In this document: in pieces, positions 24,325-33,447 of the stretch | Layout of the letters: every line of letters begins with the position of its first letter | Numbering within the stretch: the stretch's first letter is position 1 | From: Streptomyces sp. NBC_00457 | GTDB lineage: Bacteria > Actinomycetota > Actinomycetes > Streptomycetales > Streptomycetaceae | Length of the DNA: 64,000 nucleotides | Direction of reading: 5' to 3' | NCBI RefSeq assembly: GCF_036014015.1 | Contig: NZ_CP107905.1 | Coordinates: 5,704,001 to 5,768,000 of the forward strand | Position numbers and translations under genes: made by a program | The notes under the pieces: generated by a model | Database searches by the model: none | What the model was told of the DNA's origin: nothing | The model's input: the letters and a program-made list of their open reading frames with translations, nothing else

Positions 24325-25854
24325 TCAACCGTGCTGTGCGGGCAGCCAACGATCGAGGTAAGCGCGGAGCCCTTCGAGGTCTGCACCGCGCGCGACGTAA
24401 CCGAGGTAGCCGTCAGGGCGTACGAGCCCCTGCACCGCGTCCGGCCACGGGCTCTCCCCGCCAAGCCGGTGCACGCTGACCAGGTCGTCCCGTCCGCGCA
24501 GGACCGAGGCGAAACGTTCGTCGGGCCACAGCGCGGGCGGTCCGGACAGAAGCAGGTGCCAGCCCGGCCCCGCACTTCGCGCTTGGAGCCCGCGCGGCAG
24601 GTCGGGCAGCCTGTCGCCCGCTCGCGGCCCCTTCCTCGGTGGCCGCGAGCCCGCACTGGAGGCGGGGCTTCGCCGATAGTGGATGCCCAGCTCGGAGACC
24701 GTACGGAAAACCCGCCCGCGCGGTCCTGTCGCGCGCAGCGCCAACGGGGCCAGGCGCGGGGCGAGCCGGGTGCGGGCAAGGCGGAAGAGCGGGTTGCGGC
24801 TGGTGCCGATCGTGAAGGCGCGGTCGGTGAAGCGCAGCACGCTGCGGCCGACCGGGGCGCGCTCGATCTCGTACGTGTCCAGAAGCTCCGTCGGTGCCCT
24901 GCCCGAGCAGACGAGGGCGAGTTTCCAGCCCAGGTTGAGGGCGTCCTGGATGCCGGTGTTCATACCCTGGGCGCCGGCCGGACTGTGGATGTGCGCCGCG
25001 TCGCCGGCAAGGAAGAAGGGGCCCGAGCGGTAGTGGGCGGCGCCGCGGTTGTTGAGCCGGAAGTCCGTCATCCAGACCGGGTCCCGCAGGACCAGCCGGT
25101 CGGAGGTGTACTCGTCGGTGATCTTCTGCAGGAGCCCGAGCTTCACCTCCGTGTCCGGGGTCCCCGGCGGACGCATCGCGAGCATCCGCCAGGTCGCCGG
25201 CGAGCCGAGCGGGAAGAAGAACACCATCCCGGAACCGGTCATGTACGTGTGCACCGCACCCGGCTCCAGGCCGTCGACCTCCAGGTCGGCCAGCAGGAAG
25301 GTCTGCGGATAGGCATACCCCTCGAAGCCGATGCCCGCCTGCGTGCGGACGGTGCTGTGCGCCCCGTCGCAACCCACGACGTACCGTGCCTCCACGGTCT
25401 CCTCGGCACCGTCGCCGCGCCGAAGCCGGCAGGTGACGGCAGCCCCCTCTCGCTCCAGCCGGACCAGCTCCGTGCCCCGCTCGATGACCACGTCCTGCCC
25501 CGCGAGATGCTCCGCAAGGATGCTCTCTGTTTCCGCCTGCGAGAGGAACAGCAGGAAGGGATACGCGGTGTCGGCCAGCCCGATGTCGAACAACGCCAGC
25601 TGCACCACCCGCCGCGGCAGATGCATCCTGATCTGCATCGCGGGGTTGCCGCGTGCGACCAGTTCCTCTGTTACACCGAAGCCGGCCAGCGCCTCCAGGG
25701 TGCGCGGCTGGATGGCCAGTGCGCGCGATTCACGCACCCGGTCGAGGGACCGGTCCAGGATCCTGAAAGTGGTTCCATAGCTGCGCAGTTGCGCGGCGAG
25801 CGCAAGCCCTGTGGGTCCTGCACCGACCACCAGCACGTCCAACGGCGCCGTCAT
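24325..25854 (-). CDS. PHBH/Rox-type FAD-dependent aromatic monooxygenase
   Basis: A 509-residue class A flavoprotein monooxygenase. It shows VVGAGPTGLALAAQL at the N-terminus, the DG motif in YVVGCDGAHSTVR near 150, and the GD motif in FFLAGDAAHIHSPAGAQGMN near 275. A C-terminal thioredoxin-like domain without active Cys (GPGWHLLLSGPPALWPDERF) follows, as in the pheA/TetX/Rox group. It is convergent with the arsC2 operon. It has no obvious arsenic link; it could be an antibiotic- or phenol-hydroxylating passenger of the island. Start ATG 25854. Confidence 0.85.
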   Translation of the reverse strand: MTAPLDVLVVGAGPTGLALAAQLRSYGTTFRILDRSLDRVRESRALAIQPRTLEALAGFGVTEELVARGNPAMQIRMHLPRRVVQLALFDIGLADTAYPFLLFLSQAETESILAEHLAGQDVVIERGTELVRLEREGAAVTCRLRRGDGAEETVEARYVVGCDGAHSTVRTQAGIGFEGYAYPQTFLLADLEVDGLEPGAVHTYMTGSGMVFFFPLGSPATWRMLAMRPPGTPDTEVKLGLLQKITDEYTSDRLVLRDPVWMTDFRLNNRGAAHYRSGPFFLAGDAAHIHSPAGAQGMNTGIQDALNLGWKLALVCSGRAPTELLDTYEIERAPVGRSVLRFTDRAFTIGTSRNPLFRLARTRLAPRLAPLALRATGPRGRVFRTVSELGIHYRRSPASSAGSRPPRKGPRAGDRLPDLPRGLQARSAGPGWHLLLSGPPALWPDERFASVLRGRDDLVSVHRLGGESPWPDAVQGLVRPDGYLGYVARGADLEGLRAYLDRWLPAQHG

Positions 25855-25871
25855 GAATCCACGGTAGTGCC

Positions 25872-26145
25872 CGGGGCCGCCGAATGGTTTCGGGCAGCCC
25901 GACTTGCAATCGGTACGCTGCCCACCACCGAGCAGCCGCTGCGGCTGCGCTTGGTGCTCACCGGCGGGCCGGGCATCGAGGGCAACGTTCGCGACCTGGT
26001 GGCCCGCGAGAGCGGCTGCTGCTCGTTCTTCACCATCACCGTCCGTGCCGGCTCGGAGTAGATCCGCCTGGACATCGAAGTTGATGCGGCGCACGTGGCC
26101 GTTTTGGACGCCCTCCAGACTCACCCGGGGACAGAGCGCGGATGA
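25872..26145 (+). pseudogene. Decayed small ESGCCSFF-motif protein
   Basis: The frame encodes TLPTTEQPLRLRLVLTGGPG, NVRDLVARESGCCSFFTITV, then a TAG at 26059-26061, and resumes in the same frame as IRLDIEVDAAHVAVLDALQT up to TGA 26143-26145. Proteins with the ESxCCSFF motif accompany metal- and arsenic-resistance genes in actinobacteria as I recall. Compared with that pattern, this copy lacks the section between the two PLR/LRL blocks and carries a nonsense codon, so it looks doubly inactivated. Confidence 0.6.
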
Positions 26146-26153
26146 TGGTCGAC

Positions 26154-26624
26154 ATGCGCATCCGCATCGACGCCGTCGACCTACCCGGTCTGACCTGCCC
26201 ACCCGGAGCATTCGCCGACGACGACGTTCCGGCGTACCGCAACATCCACGTCGCCGTGCAACGCCGCGACCGTCCGGCTGAACTTCTCGATCCCAAGCCC
26301 GGCGACGCCGCCTCGGCGGCTTGGACCCTGGAGTGCACCACGACGGCCTCACCTGGCGGCACCGATGTGAAAGGGCCCTACGTTCAGGGCCGTCCAGGAG
26401 GCCGGTTCATCTACCTGTCGTGGGGCACCGTCGAAGACTCCGGCACTTTCACGATGTTCCGTCGCGCCAAGCTCATGCTCGACGCCGTGCCCGCCGAGGA
26501 ACTCGAGGCTGCCACCCTCACCGGCCTGCTGGTGGGACGCCTCGGACTGACTGACGCGCGCGGCGGGCCTCTGTGCGCACGCGTCGTGCCACCGCGCATC
26601 ACCTGGACCGCCGAATCCGCCTGA
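26154..26624 (+). CDS. DUF5990 family protein
   Basis: About 156 residues, matching the DUF5990 pattern: MRIRIDAVDLPG at the start, the YRNIHVAVQRR block, GPYVQGRPGGRFIYLSWGTV and FTMFRRAKLMLDAV near the middle, and LVGRLGLTDARGGPLCA near the end. Members are small soluble proteins of unknown function. In-frame ATGs at 26142 and 26145 precede the chosen one; the family usually begins MRIRI. It is the gene nearest tRNA-Ser inside the island, the position where an integrase would usually be. Confidence 0.75.
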   Translation: MRIRIDAVDLPGLTCPPGAFADDDVPAYRNIHVAVQRRDRPAELLDPKPGDAASAAWTLECTTTASPGGTDVKGPYVQGRPGGRFIYLSWGTVEDSGTFTMFRRAKLMLDAVPAEELEAATLTGLLVGRLGLTDARGGPLCARVVPPRITWTAESA

Positions 26625-26720
26625 CGAGGACCGACCGTCACCGTGAACCGGATCACTGTTCGCCGAGATCCGTACCCGTCCCATCACAACAACTGAGACC
26701 AACACTGAGACCACACACGA

Positions 26721-26754
26721 CGAAGGGCCCCACCGCGAACGGTGGGGCCCTTCG
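26721..26754 (-). terminator. Terminator hairpin of tRNA-Ser
   Basis: A 14-bp stem (26721-26734 with 26741-26754, six-base loop) lies 22 bases beyond the tRNA-Ser 3' end on the minus strand. A mismatched copy is at 10835-10864. Confidence 0.8.
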
Positions 26755-26792
26755 ACATCGTGCCCGGTGAGGCACTGGCGGAGGATACGAGA
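26751..26792 (-). repeat. tRNA-proximal copy of the 42-bp direct repeat
   Basis: Identical to 10865-10906 and part of the intact tRNA-Ser gene and its 3' flank. It marks the right end of the arsenic island. Confidence 0.85.
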
Positions 26793-26863
26793 TTCGAACT
26801 CGTGAGGGGTTGCCCCCAACACGCTTTCCAAGCGTGCGCCCTAGGCCTCTAGGCGAATCCTCC
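26776..26863 (-). tRNA. tRNA-Ser(GGA)
   Basis: On the minus strand the cloverleaf is complete: acceptor GGAGGAT/ATCCTCC, anticodon loop TTGGAAA with anticodon GGA, a long variable arm typical of class II tRNAs (TTGGGGGCAACCCC), T-loop TTCGAAT, discriminator G and an encoded CCA. It serves as the integration target of the island on its 3' side. Confidence 0.95.
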
Positions 26864-26933
26864 GCCGCAAACAATACAAGACGTTGAGGAGTGCTAGCGA
26901 ACTCGTTCCCGCTGGCCGGCATCGGGTACTGTG

Positions 26934-27027
26934 GGCGCAGCCCCTCACGCGGCGCTATCTGACTGAACTCCCCCAGGGCCGGAAGGCAGCAAGGGTAGGT
27001 TGGCTCTGGCGGGTGCGTGGGGGGCGC
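26934..27027 (+). ncRNA. ffs: Signal recognition particle 4.5S RNA
   Basis: The universal SRP tip loop GGGCCGGAAGGCAGCAAGGG is at about 26976-26995. It is flanked by complementary arms (GCGCAGCCCCTCACGC on the left, GTGCGTGGGGGGCGC on the right) that close a single long hairpin. Its place directly upstream of dnaX is the standard actinobacterial arrangement. Ends are approximate. Confidence 0.9.
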
Positions 27028-27090
27028 TTGCGTTGCCGGGTGACCGGCGGGCGGAGCCCGATGTCAGTGGGCGCCTATAACCTCGTATGC

Positions 27091-29448
27091 GTGTCGTCTC
27101 TTGCGCTGTACCGCCGCTATCGCCCGGAGTCGTTCGCCGAGGTCATCGGGCAGGAGCATGTAACCGACCCGCTGCAGCAGGCGCTGCGGAACAACCGGGT
27201 CAATCACGCGTACCTGTTCAGCGGTCCGCGCGGATGCGGCAAGACGACGAGCGCGCGGATTCTGGCGCGGTGTCTGAACTGCGAGCAGGGGCCCACGCCC
27301 ACCCCGTGCGGTGAGTGCCAGTCCTGCCGGGATCTCGCTCGGAACGGGCCCGGTTCGATCGATGTCATCGAGATCGACGCCGCTTCGCACGGTGGTGTCG
27401 ATGACGCGCGTGACCTGCGGGAAAAGGCCTTCTTCGGGCCCGCAGGCAGCCGCTACAAGATCTACATCATCGACGAGGCCCACATGGTCACGTCGGCCGG
27501 TTTCAACGCGCTGCTGAAGGTCGTCGAGGAGCCGCCGGAGCACCTCAAGTTCATCTTCGCCACCACCGAGCCCGAGAAGGTCATCGGGACGATCCGGTCG
27601 CGGACCCATCACTACCCGTTCCGGCTCGTTCCGCCGGGGACGCTGAGGGAGTACCTCGGCGAGGTGTGCGGGCGGGAGAACATCCCTGTCGAGGACGGTG
27701 TGCTGCCGCTGGTGGTGCGCGCCGGGGCGGGGTCCGTGCGTGACTCCATGTCCGTCATGGACCAGCTGCTCGCCGCGGCCGGTGCCGACGGTGTGACGTA
27801 TGCCATGGCCATCTCGCTGCTCGGCTACACGGACACCTCGCTGCTCGACTCCGTCGTCGAGGCCTTCGCCACAGGTGACGGCGCCGCCGCCTTCGAGGTC
27901 GTCGACCGCATCATCGAGGGCGGCAACGACCCGCGTCGCTTCGTCGCCGATCTGCTGGAGCGGCTACGGGACCTGGTGATCCTCGCCGCCGTTCCGGACG
28001 CGGTGGAGAAGGGGCTCATCGATGCCCCCGCCGACGTGCTCGAGCGGATGCAGGCCCAGGCCGGCACCTTCGGCGCCGCCGAACTCAGCCGCGCAGCCGA
28101 CCTCGTCAATGAAGGCCTGACCGAGATGCGGGGCGCCACCTCCCCCCGACTCCAGCTCGAACTGATCTGCGCGCGCGTGATGCTGCCCGCCGCGTACGGG
28201 GACGAGCGGTCGGTCATGGCCCGCCTCGACCGGCTCGAGCGCGGCGTGAACTTCTCGGCCGGGGGCGGGGCACCCGCGATGGGGTATGTGCCCGGGCCCG
28301 AGGCGCACGGCGGTGCGGGTGCGGGTGCGGCGGCGGGGATGGGGGCCATGAGTGCATCGGCTCCTCCGGCTCCTTCGGTTCCTCCAGGGGGCGGGGCCGC
28401 TGCGGCTCGGGCTGCCGTGCGGGGCTCCGGCTCCGGGCCCGGTGGTTCTGGGGCGGGTTCGGGGGGTGCGACCGACCCGGACAGTGGTACGACGTCGGCG
28501 GCTGGGTCGGTTCCGCCTGCCGCCGCCGGCCCGGGCGGCGGACCTTCTGGTGGCGGTCAGCCGCAGCAGGCCCAGCAACAACCACAGCACAGCCAACAGC
28601 CTCAGCAGCCCCAGCCCGGCCAGGGCTCAACCAGCTCTGCCCCCGGCTCCACCCCCGGCGCCTGGCCCACCGCCACCCCCGCCGGCGGCGGCCGACGCCC
28701 CGGCGGCTGGCCGACGACGACCCCGGCGGGCGGTGGCCGGCCCGCAGCCGCCGACACACCCGCCCCTGCACCCGCGCCACCGCCCGCCCCACACGCCGCC
28801 ACCCCCACCCCCCCATCCACCCCGGCACCCGGCGGCCTCGATCCCCGCATGCTCTGGCCCAACATCCTCGAGACCGTCAAGAACCGCCGTCGCTTCACCT
28901 GGATCCTGCTCAGCCAGAACGCCCAGGTGGTCGGCTTCGACGGCACCACCCTCCAACTCGGCTTCGTCAACGCCGGTGCGCGGGACAACTTCGCGAGCAG
29001 CGGCAGCGAGGACGTGCTGCGACAGGCGCTGGCCGAGCAGTTCAACGTCCAGTGGAAGATCGAGGCCGTCGTCGACCCGTCGGGCGGCTCGGCACCCCCA
29101 CAATCCTCCGGCTCCTCCGGCTTCAACGGCGGCGGTGGCTACGGGGGTGGAGGCAGCACTGGTGGAAGTGGCCACGGCGGCAGCGGAGCTACGACGCCCC
29201 CGCGCCCGGCATCCCCCCAGCCCCCGCCCACCTCACCCGGGCCCACCCCGGCTCCCGCCGCCCCCGCACCACGGTCCTCGTCCTCACCCTCGCCCGCGTC
29301 GTCCACTCCGGAGCCACCCCCCGTCTCCCCCGAGGACGACACCCCGGAGGACGACGACCCGGACCTCGACGAGTCGGCCCTCTCCGGCCACGAACTCATC
29401 GTGAAGGAGCTGGGGGCGACAGTGGTGGAGGAGTTCACCAACGAGTAG
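27091..29448 (+). CDS. dnaX: DNA polymerase III subunit gamma/tau
   Basis: A 785-residue clamp-loader ATPase. The AAA+ core is at the N-terminus: LALYRRYRPESFAEVIGQ, Walker A GPRGCGKTTS (near 46), a four-Cys zinc module (CLNCEQGPTPTPCGECQSC near 65-80), Walker B IIDEAHMV (near 128), and TIRSRTHHYPFR with the sensor. After about residue 375 a Gly/Pro/Ala/Gln-rich linker of roughly 200 residues precedes the tau C-terminal domain (from about 585), and a second Pro/Ser/acidic linker precedes the end. The start is GTG 27091, giving the family N-terminus; no ribosome site is visible, but TATAAC at 27076-27081 could be a -10 for a leaderless message. Confidence 0.95.
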   Translation: MSSLALYRRYRPESFAEVIGQEHVTDPLQQALRNNRVNHAYLFSGPRGCGKTTSARILARCLNCEQGPTPTPCGECQSCRDLARNGPGSIDVIEIDAASHGGVDDARDLREKAFFGPAGSRYKIYIIDEAHMVTSAGFNALLKVVEEPPEHLKFIFATTEPEKVIGTIRSRTHHYPFRLVPPGTLREYLGEVCGRENIPVEDGVLPLVVRAGAGSVRDSMSVMDQLLAAAGADGVTYAMAISLLGYTDTSLLDSVVEAFATGDGAAAFEVVDRIIEGGNDPRRFVADLLERLRDLVILAAVPDAVEKGLIDAPADVLERMQAQAGTFGAAELSRAADLVNEGLTEMRGATSPRLQLELICARVMLPAAYGDERSVMARLDRLERGVNFSAGGGAPAMGYVPGPEAHGGAGAGAAAGMGAMSASAPPAPSVPPGGGAAAARAAVRGSGSGPGGSGAGSGGATDPDSGTTSAAGSVPPAAAGPGGGPSGGGQPQQAQQQPQHSQQPQQPQPGQGSTSSAPGSTPGAWPTATPAGGGRRPGGWPTTTPAGGGRPAAADTPAPAPAPPPAPHAATPTPPSTPAPGGLDPRMLWPNILETVKNRRRFTWILLSQNAQVVGFDGTTLQLGFVNAGARDNFASSGSEDVLRQALAEQFNVQWKIEAVVDPSGGSAPPQSSGSSGFNGGGGYGGGGSTGGSGHGGSGATTPPRPASPQPPPTSPGPTPAPAAPAPRSSSSPSPASSTPEPPPVSPEDDTPEDDDPDLDESALSGHELIVKELGATVVEEFTNE

Positions 29449-29591
29449 GGAACGAGTCGGGGCCGTCTCCCGGAGACCGACGGTCAGGACGGGCACGCAC
29501 CGGTACCTCGGAGGATCCTCCAACCCGAACAACCCCCGCCCCTCAGCAACCCGCACAATTCACGCAGCCCCCCGCCGGTTAGGCTGACCCC

Positions 29592-30842
<1,251 letters not shown>

Positions 30843-31196
30843 GCCACCAGCGGCGGCCGGGCACCCAAAACCTGGTCGGCGACCAACCCCTCGGGCCTCG
30901 AATCCGTCTATGGATTCGGGGCCTGATCCTCGCTGTCCGTCATCCACCTTTCCCCAAAGCCATTCCATCGAGTGACCGGTAGCCCATACCGCTGACGAGG
31001 GCCGGGGCCCCAACTAGGGTGCGGCGCAAGCGTTCCGGCACTTGGCCCACCGGCATTGCGATGTCAGTGGTGGGTGCCACAGTGGGGGAGTGAGCAACGC
31101 CAGGGCAGTGGGCGGCGACCACGGTGACGGGCACCGTCACGGCGGGCGCCGCGCTTGCCGCCGTTCGGGACAGCAGGGAGGGGGTGACGACCGATC
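30843..31196. other. Intergenic region with a small hairpin
   Basis: I see no gene in this 354-bp stretch. GTGACGG at 31124-31130 and CCGTCAC at 31134-31140 form a tight hairpin about 57 bases before the next start codon, and AGGGAGGGGG near 31174-31183 may contribute to ribosome binding. No strong promoter can be named. Confidence 0.5.
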
Positions 31197-33233
31197 ATGA
31201 CCGGTATGGGTGGGGAGGCGGGCACACAGTCCGCGCGCTCCAGGGCTCTCGCCGTGCTGCACATCCGCAGCCGGGCGCTGGCCGTCGCACTGCTGCCCGC
31301 GGCTCTCGCCGTGGTGTTGCTGGCCGGCGCGTCCACCGGCCATCTCGTGGGCGCGGGCTGGCACACCACGCGCTGGGTCGTGACACCGCTCGCCGTGCTG
31401 GTGCTGCTCGCGGCCGGCGGCATCGCGCTGGTCGTCGCCCGTTCCCGCCCCGCGGTGAGCCCGACGGTCCCGATCGGCGAGGAATCGGCGCCGGATCTGT
31501 ATCGCATGGTGCGCGACCTCGCCGACCGCCTCGACGTCCCGGCCCCCTCCGCCATAGCGCTCACACCGGACTGCGACAGCTGGCTGGAGGACCGTGCACA
31601 TCTGTCCCACGGCCCGCCTCCGCCGGAGGACGGCGACGAGATAGCGGGCCTGGGCAGACACGCCCACCGCCGCAGCGCCACAGCCCCCGTCCTCGTCATC
31701 GGCTCTCCATTCCTGTGGTGGATGCGCGTCGGCGAGCTGCGCGCGGTCCTCGCCCCGGTCGTCGCCGGTACGGGACCGTCGGCACACCCCGACATAGCGG
31801 CGGCCCGCCGTTTCGTACGGGGTCTGGACGCGGCGGTGGCCGTCACCTCGGCACCCCATCGCGGGCCCGTGGCACGCACGGTGCTGGCGGGTGTCGGCTG
31901 GGTGGCGCGCGTGCTGCTGCGGAGCTGCCGGGGGCATGCGGCCGAGATGGAGCGGGGCGTGGCCGCCGCGGCCGCCGAGCGTGCACAGGCTGTGGATTAC
32001 GGACTGCGGATCGTCGCGCAGGAGCAGGTGGGGCTGGCGTACGCGGGCTGGGACCGGCTGCTGACCCGGGTCGCGCTGCCTGCCTGGCGGATGGGGCGCT
32101 GGCCGTCCCGGCTGGACGCGGGCGTCGTGGCCGCGCTGACCGAGCTGTCCCGCCGCGACCGGCTGGCCGAGGGCTTCGCCTCGCGGCTGGGCGAGCGCCC
32201 CGCCTGTGACCTGCTCGAAGAGCCCGGCGCGGTGGACGAGGCCGCCTCACTCCTCGCCGCCCGCCTCTTCCACGGCGGCCCCGCCGAGCCCGGCCCGGAC
32301 TGGTCCCCCGTGGACTGGCAGGAGTATCCGGAGGAGGTCGTCGACCGCAAATGGCGCACCGACGCGGCCCGCCTCCACCGCGTCCTCGACGCCCTCGGCG
32401 TCCGCCGCACCCCCGGCCACACCACCCCGGAAGCCCACGGCCCCACCCTGGCCCGCGTCCTCGACCACCTGTCGACCACCCCGACCACCGACGCCGGCTC
32501 CCGGCCCGGCGCCGACGCCGGTCGCGGTCTTGACGCCGGCTCCCGGCCCGGCGCCGACGCCGGTCGCGGTCTTGACGCCGGCTCCCGGCCCGGCGCCGAC
32601 GCCGGTCGCGGTCTTGACGCCGGCTCCCGGCCCGACGCCGACGCCGGTCGCGGTCTTGACGCCGGCTCCCGCTCCGACACCGACGCCGGTCGCGGTCTTG
32701 ACGCCGGCTCCCGCTCCGACACCGACGTCAGCCCCGGCCTCAACCCTCACGCCCGCCCCGGCCTCAACCCCCACCCCCGCCCCGACATAGACGCCGACGC
32801 TGACACCGACACCCCCGCGGACAACGACCGCACCTCCGCCCTGGCCGCAGGCCTCACCGCCGAACTGGCCCGGGAGGAAGCCGCGACCCCCGCCGACCGA
32901 AAGGCGTCCTCGGCCGCCGCCGGCCAGGGACCGGACACCACCCTCTGGGACGACGGCACGCTCCCGCTCTTCCCGCTGCAGCCGCCCCGCACCGCCCGCG
33001 AACTGCTCGCCGACCACGTCACGGCGATGGTGTGCTGCGCCGCGATGGACACCGCGGGGGCGACTCCCGGCCTCGACTGGCTCGACGGCCCGTCCCTCAT
33101 CGTCAACGGAGAGCGCGCCGCCGATCTGACCCCCCGAGTCCTCAGCCTGATCGAGGACGGCGACCCGGCCCCGCTGCGGACCTGGCTGGTGGAGTCGGGC
33201 ATACGCCCGGAGAAGCCGGTCCGCCTCGTCTGA
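31197..33233 (+). CDS. M48-like membrane protein lacking the HExxH zinc site
   Basis: A 678-residue protein. Two membrane helices lie at about 28-50 and 62-82. The region after them follows the layout of actinobacterial M48 peptidases (DLYRMVRDLADRLDVPAPS; PVLVIGSPFLWWMRVGELRAVLAPVVAG), but where M48 enzymes have AHExxH this one reads APVVAG, so the metal site is missing. A later helical block (DYGLRIVAQEQVGLAYAGWD) fits the distal part of the fold. Residues 432-515 are six 14-residue repeats, followed by an acidic low-complexity stretch and a conserved C-terminal domain. It is probably a pseudo-peptidase scaffold; function unknown. Confidence 0.75.
   Translation: MTGMGGEAGTQSARSRALAVLHIRSRALAVALLPAALAVVLLAGASTGHLVGAGWHTTRWVVTPLAVLVLLAAGGIALVVARSRPAVSPTVPIGEESAPDLYRMVRDLADRLDVPAPSAIALTPDCDSWLEDRAHLSHGPPPPEDGDEIAGLGRHAHRRSATAPVLVIGSPFLWWMRVGELRAVLAPVVAGTGPSAHPDIAAARRFVRGLDAAVAVTSAPHRGPVARTVLAGVGWVARVLLRSCRGHAAEMERGVAAAAAERAQAVDYGLRIVAQEQVGLAYAGWDRLLTRVALPAWRMGRWPSRLDAGVVAALTELSRRDRLAEGFASRLGERPACDLLEEPGAVDEAASLLAARLFHGGPAEPGPDWSPVDWQEYPEEVVDRKWRTDAARLHRVLDALGVRRTPGHTTPEAHGPTLARVLDHLSTTPTTDAGSRPGADAGRGLDAGSRPGADAGRGLDAGSRPGADAGRGLDAGSRPDADAGRGLDAGSRSDTDAGRGLDAGSRSDTDVSPGLNPHARPGLNPHPRPDIDADADTDTPADNDRTSALAAGLTAELAREEAATPADRKASSAAAGQGPDTTLWDDGTLPLFPLQPPRTARELLADHVTAMVCCAAMDTAGATPGLDWLDGPSLIVNGERAADLTPRVLSLIEDGDPAPLRTWLVESGIRPEKPVRLV
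32490..32741 (+). repeat. Six in-frame 42-bp repeats
   Basis: Six units of 42 bp start at 32490 and encode DAGSRPGADAGRGL and variants (PGA, PDA, SDT). The first three units are nearly identical and the last two drift, indicating expansion from the 5' side. The length keeps the reading frame. Confidence 0.9.
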
Positions 33234-33447
33234 CAGGCCCCCGGACCCCACCGCACTCCAAACCGAAATCCCGGCCGGAAGCTCGGATTCCACTTTCGGC
33301 CAATTCGCAACGAATAGTGACAGCCTGCGTGCGTTATGTGATGTGCTGGGACCGATCGCGCACATGGCAAGGGCTTGCGACATAAGACAGGCACACGAGG
33401 CACGCACAGGACGTACGAACACGGGGGCACAAGGGAGGGGAGCGATC

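Larger units (their letters stand above)
10865..26792. mobile_element. Arsenic-resistance genomic island at tRNA-Ser
   Basis: The 15.9 kb between the 42-bp direct repeats is almost entirely arsenic and redox-stress genes, in contrast to the housekeeping DNA on the right. The intact tRNA-Ser lies at the right end with its 3' end facing into the island, as expected after integration into a tRNA 3' end. There is no integrase, excisionase or replication gene in the interval, so if it was mobile it has lost its recombinase or was moved in trans. Several genes inside are decaying: the TIGR02391 gene and the ESGCCSFF gene. Confidence 0.75.
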
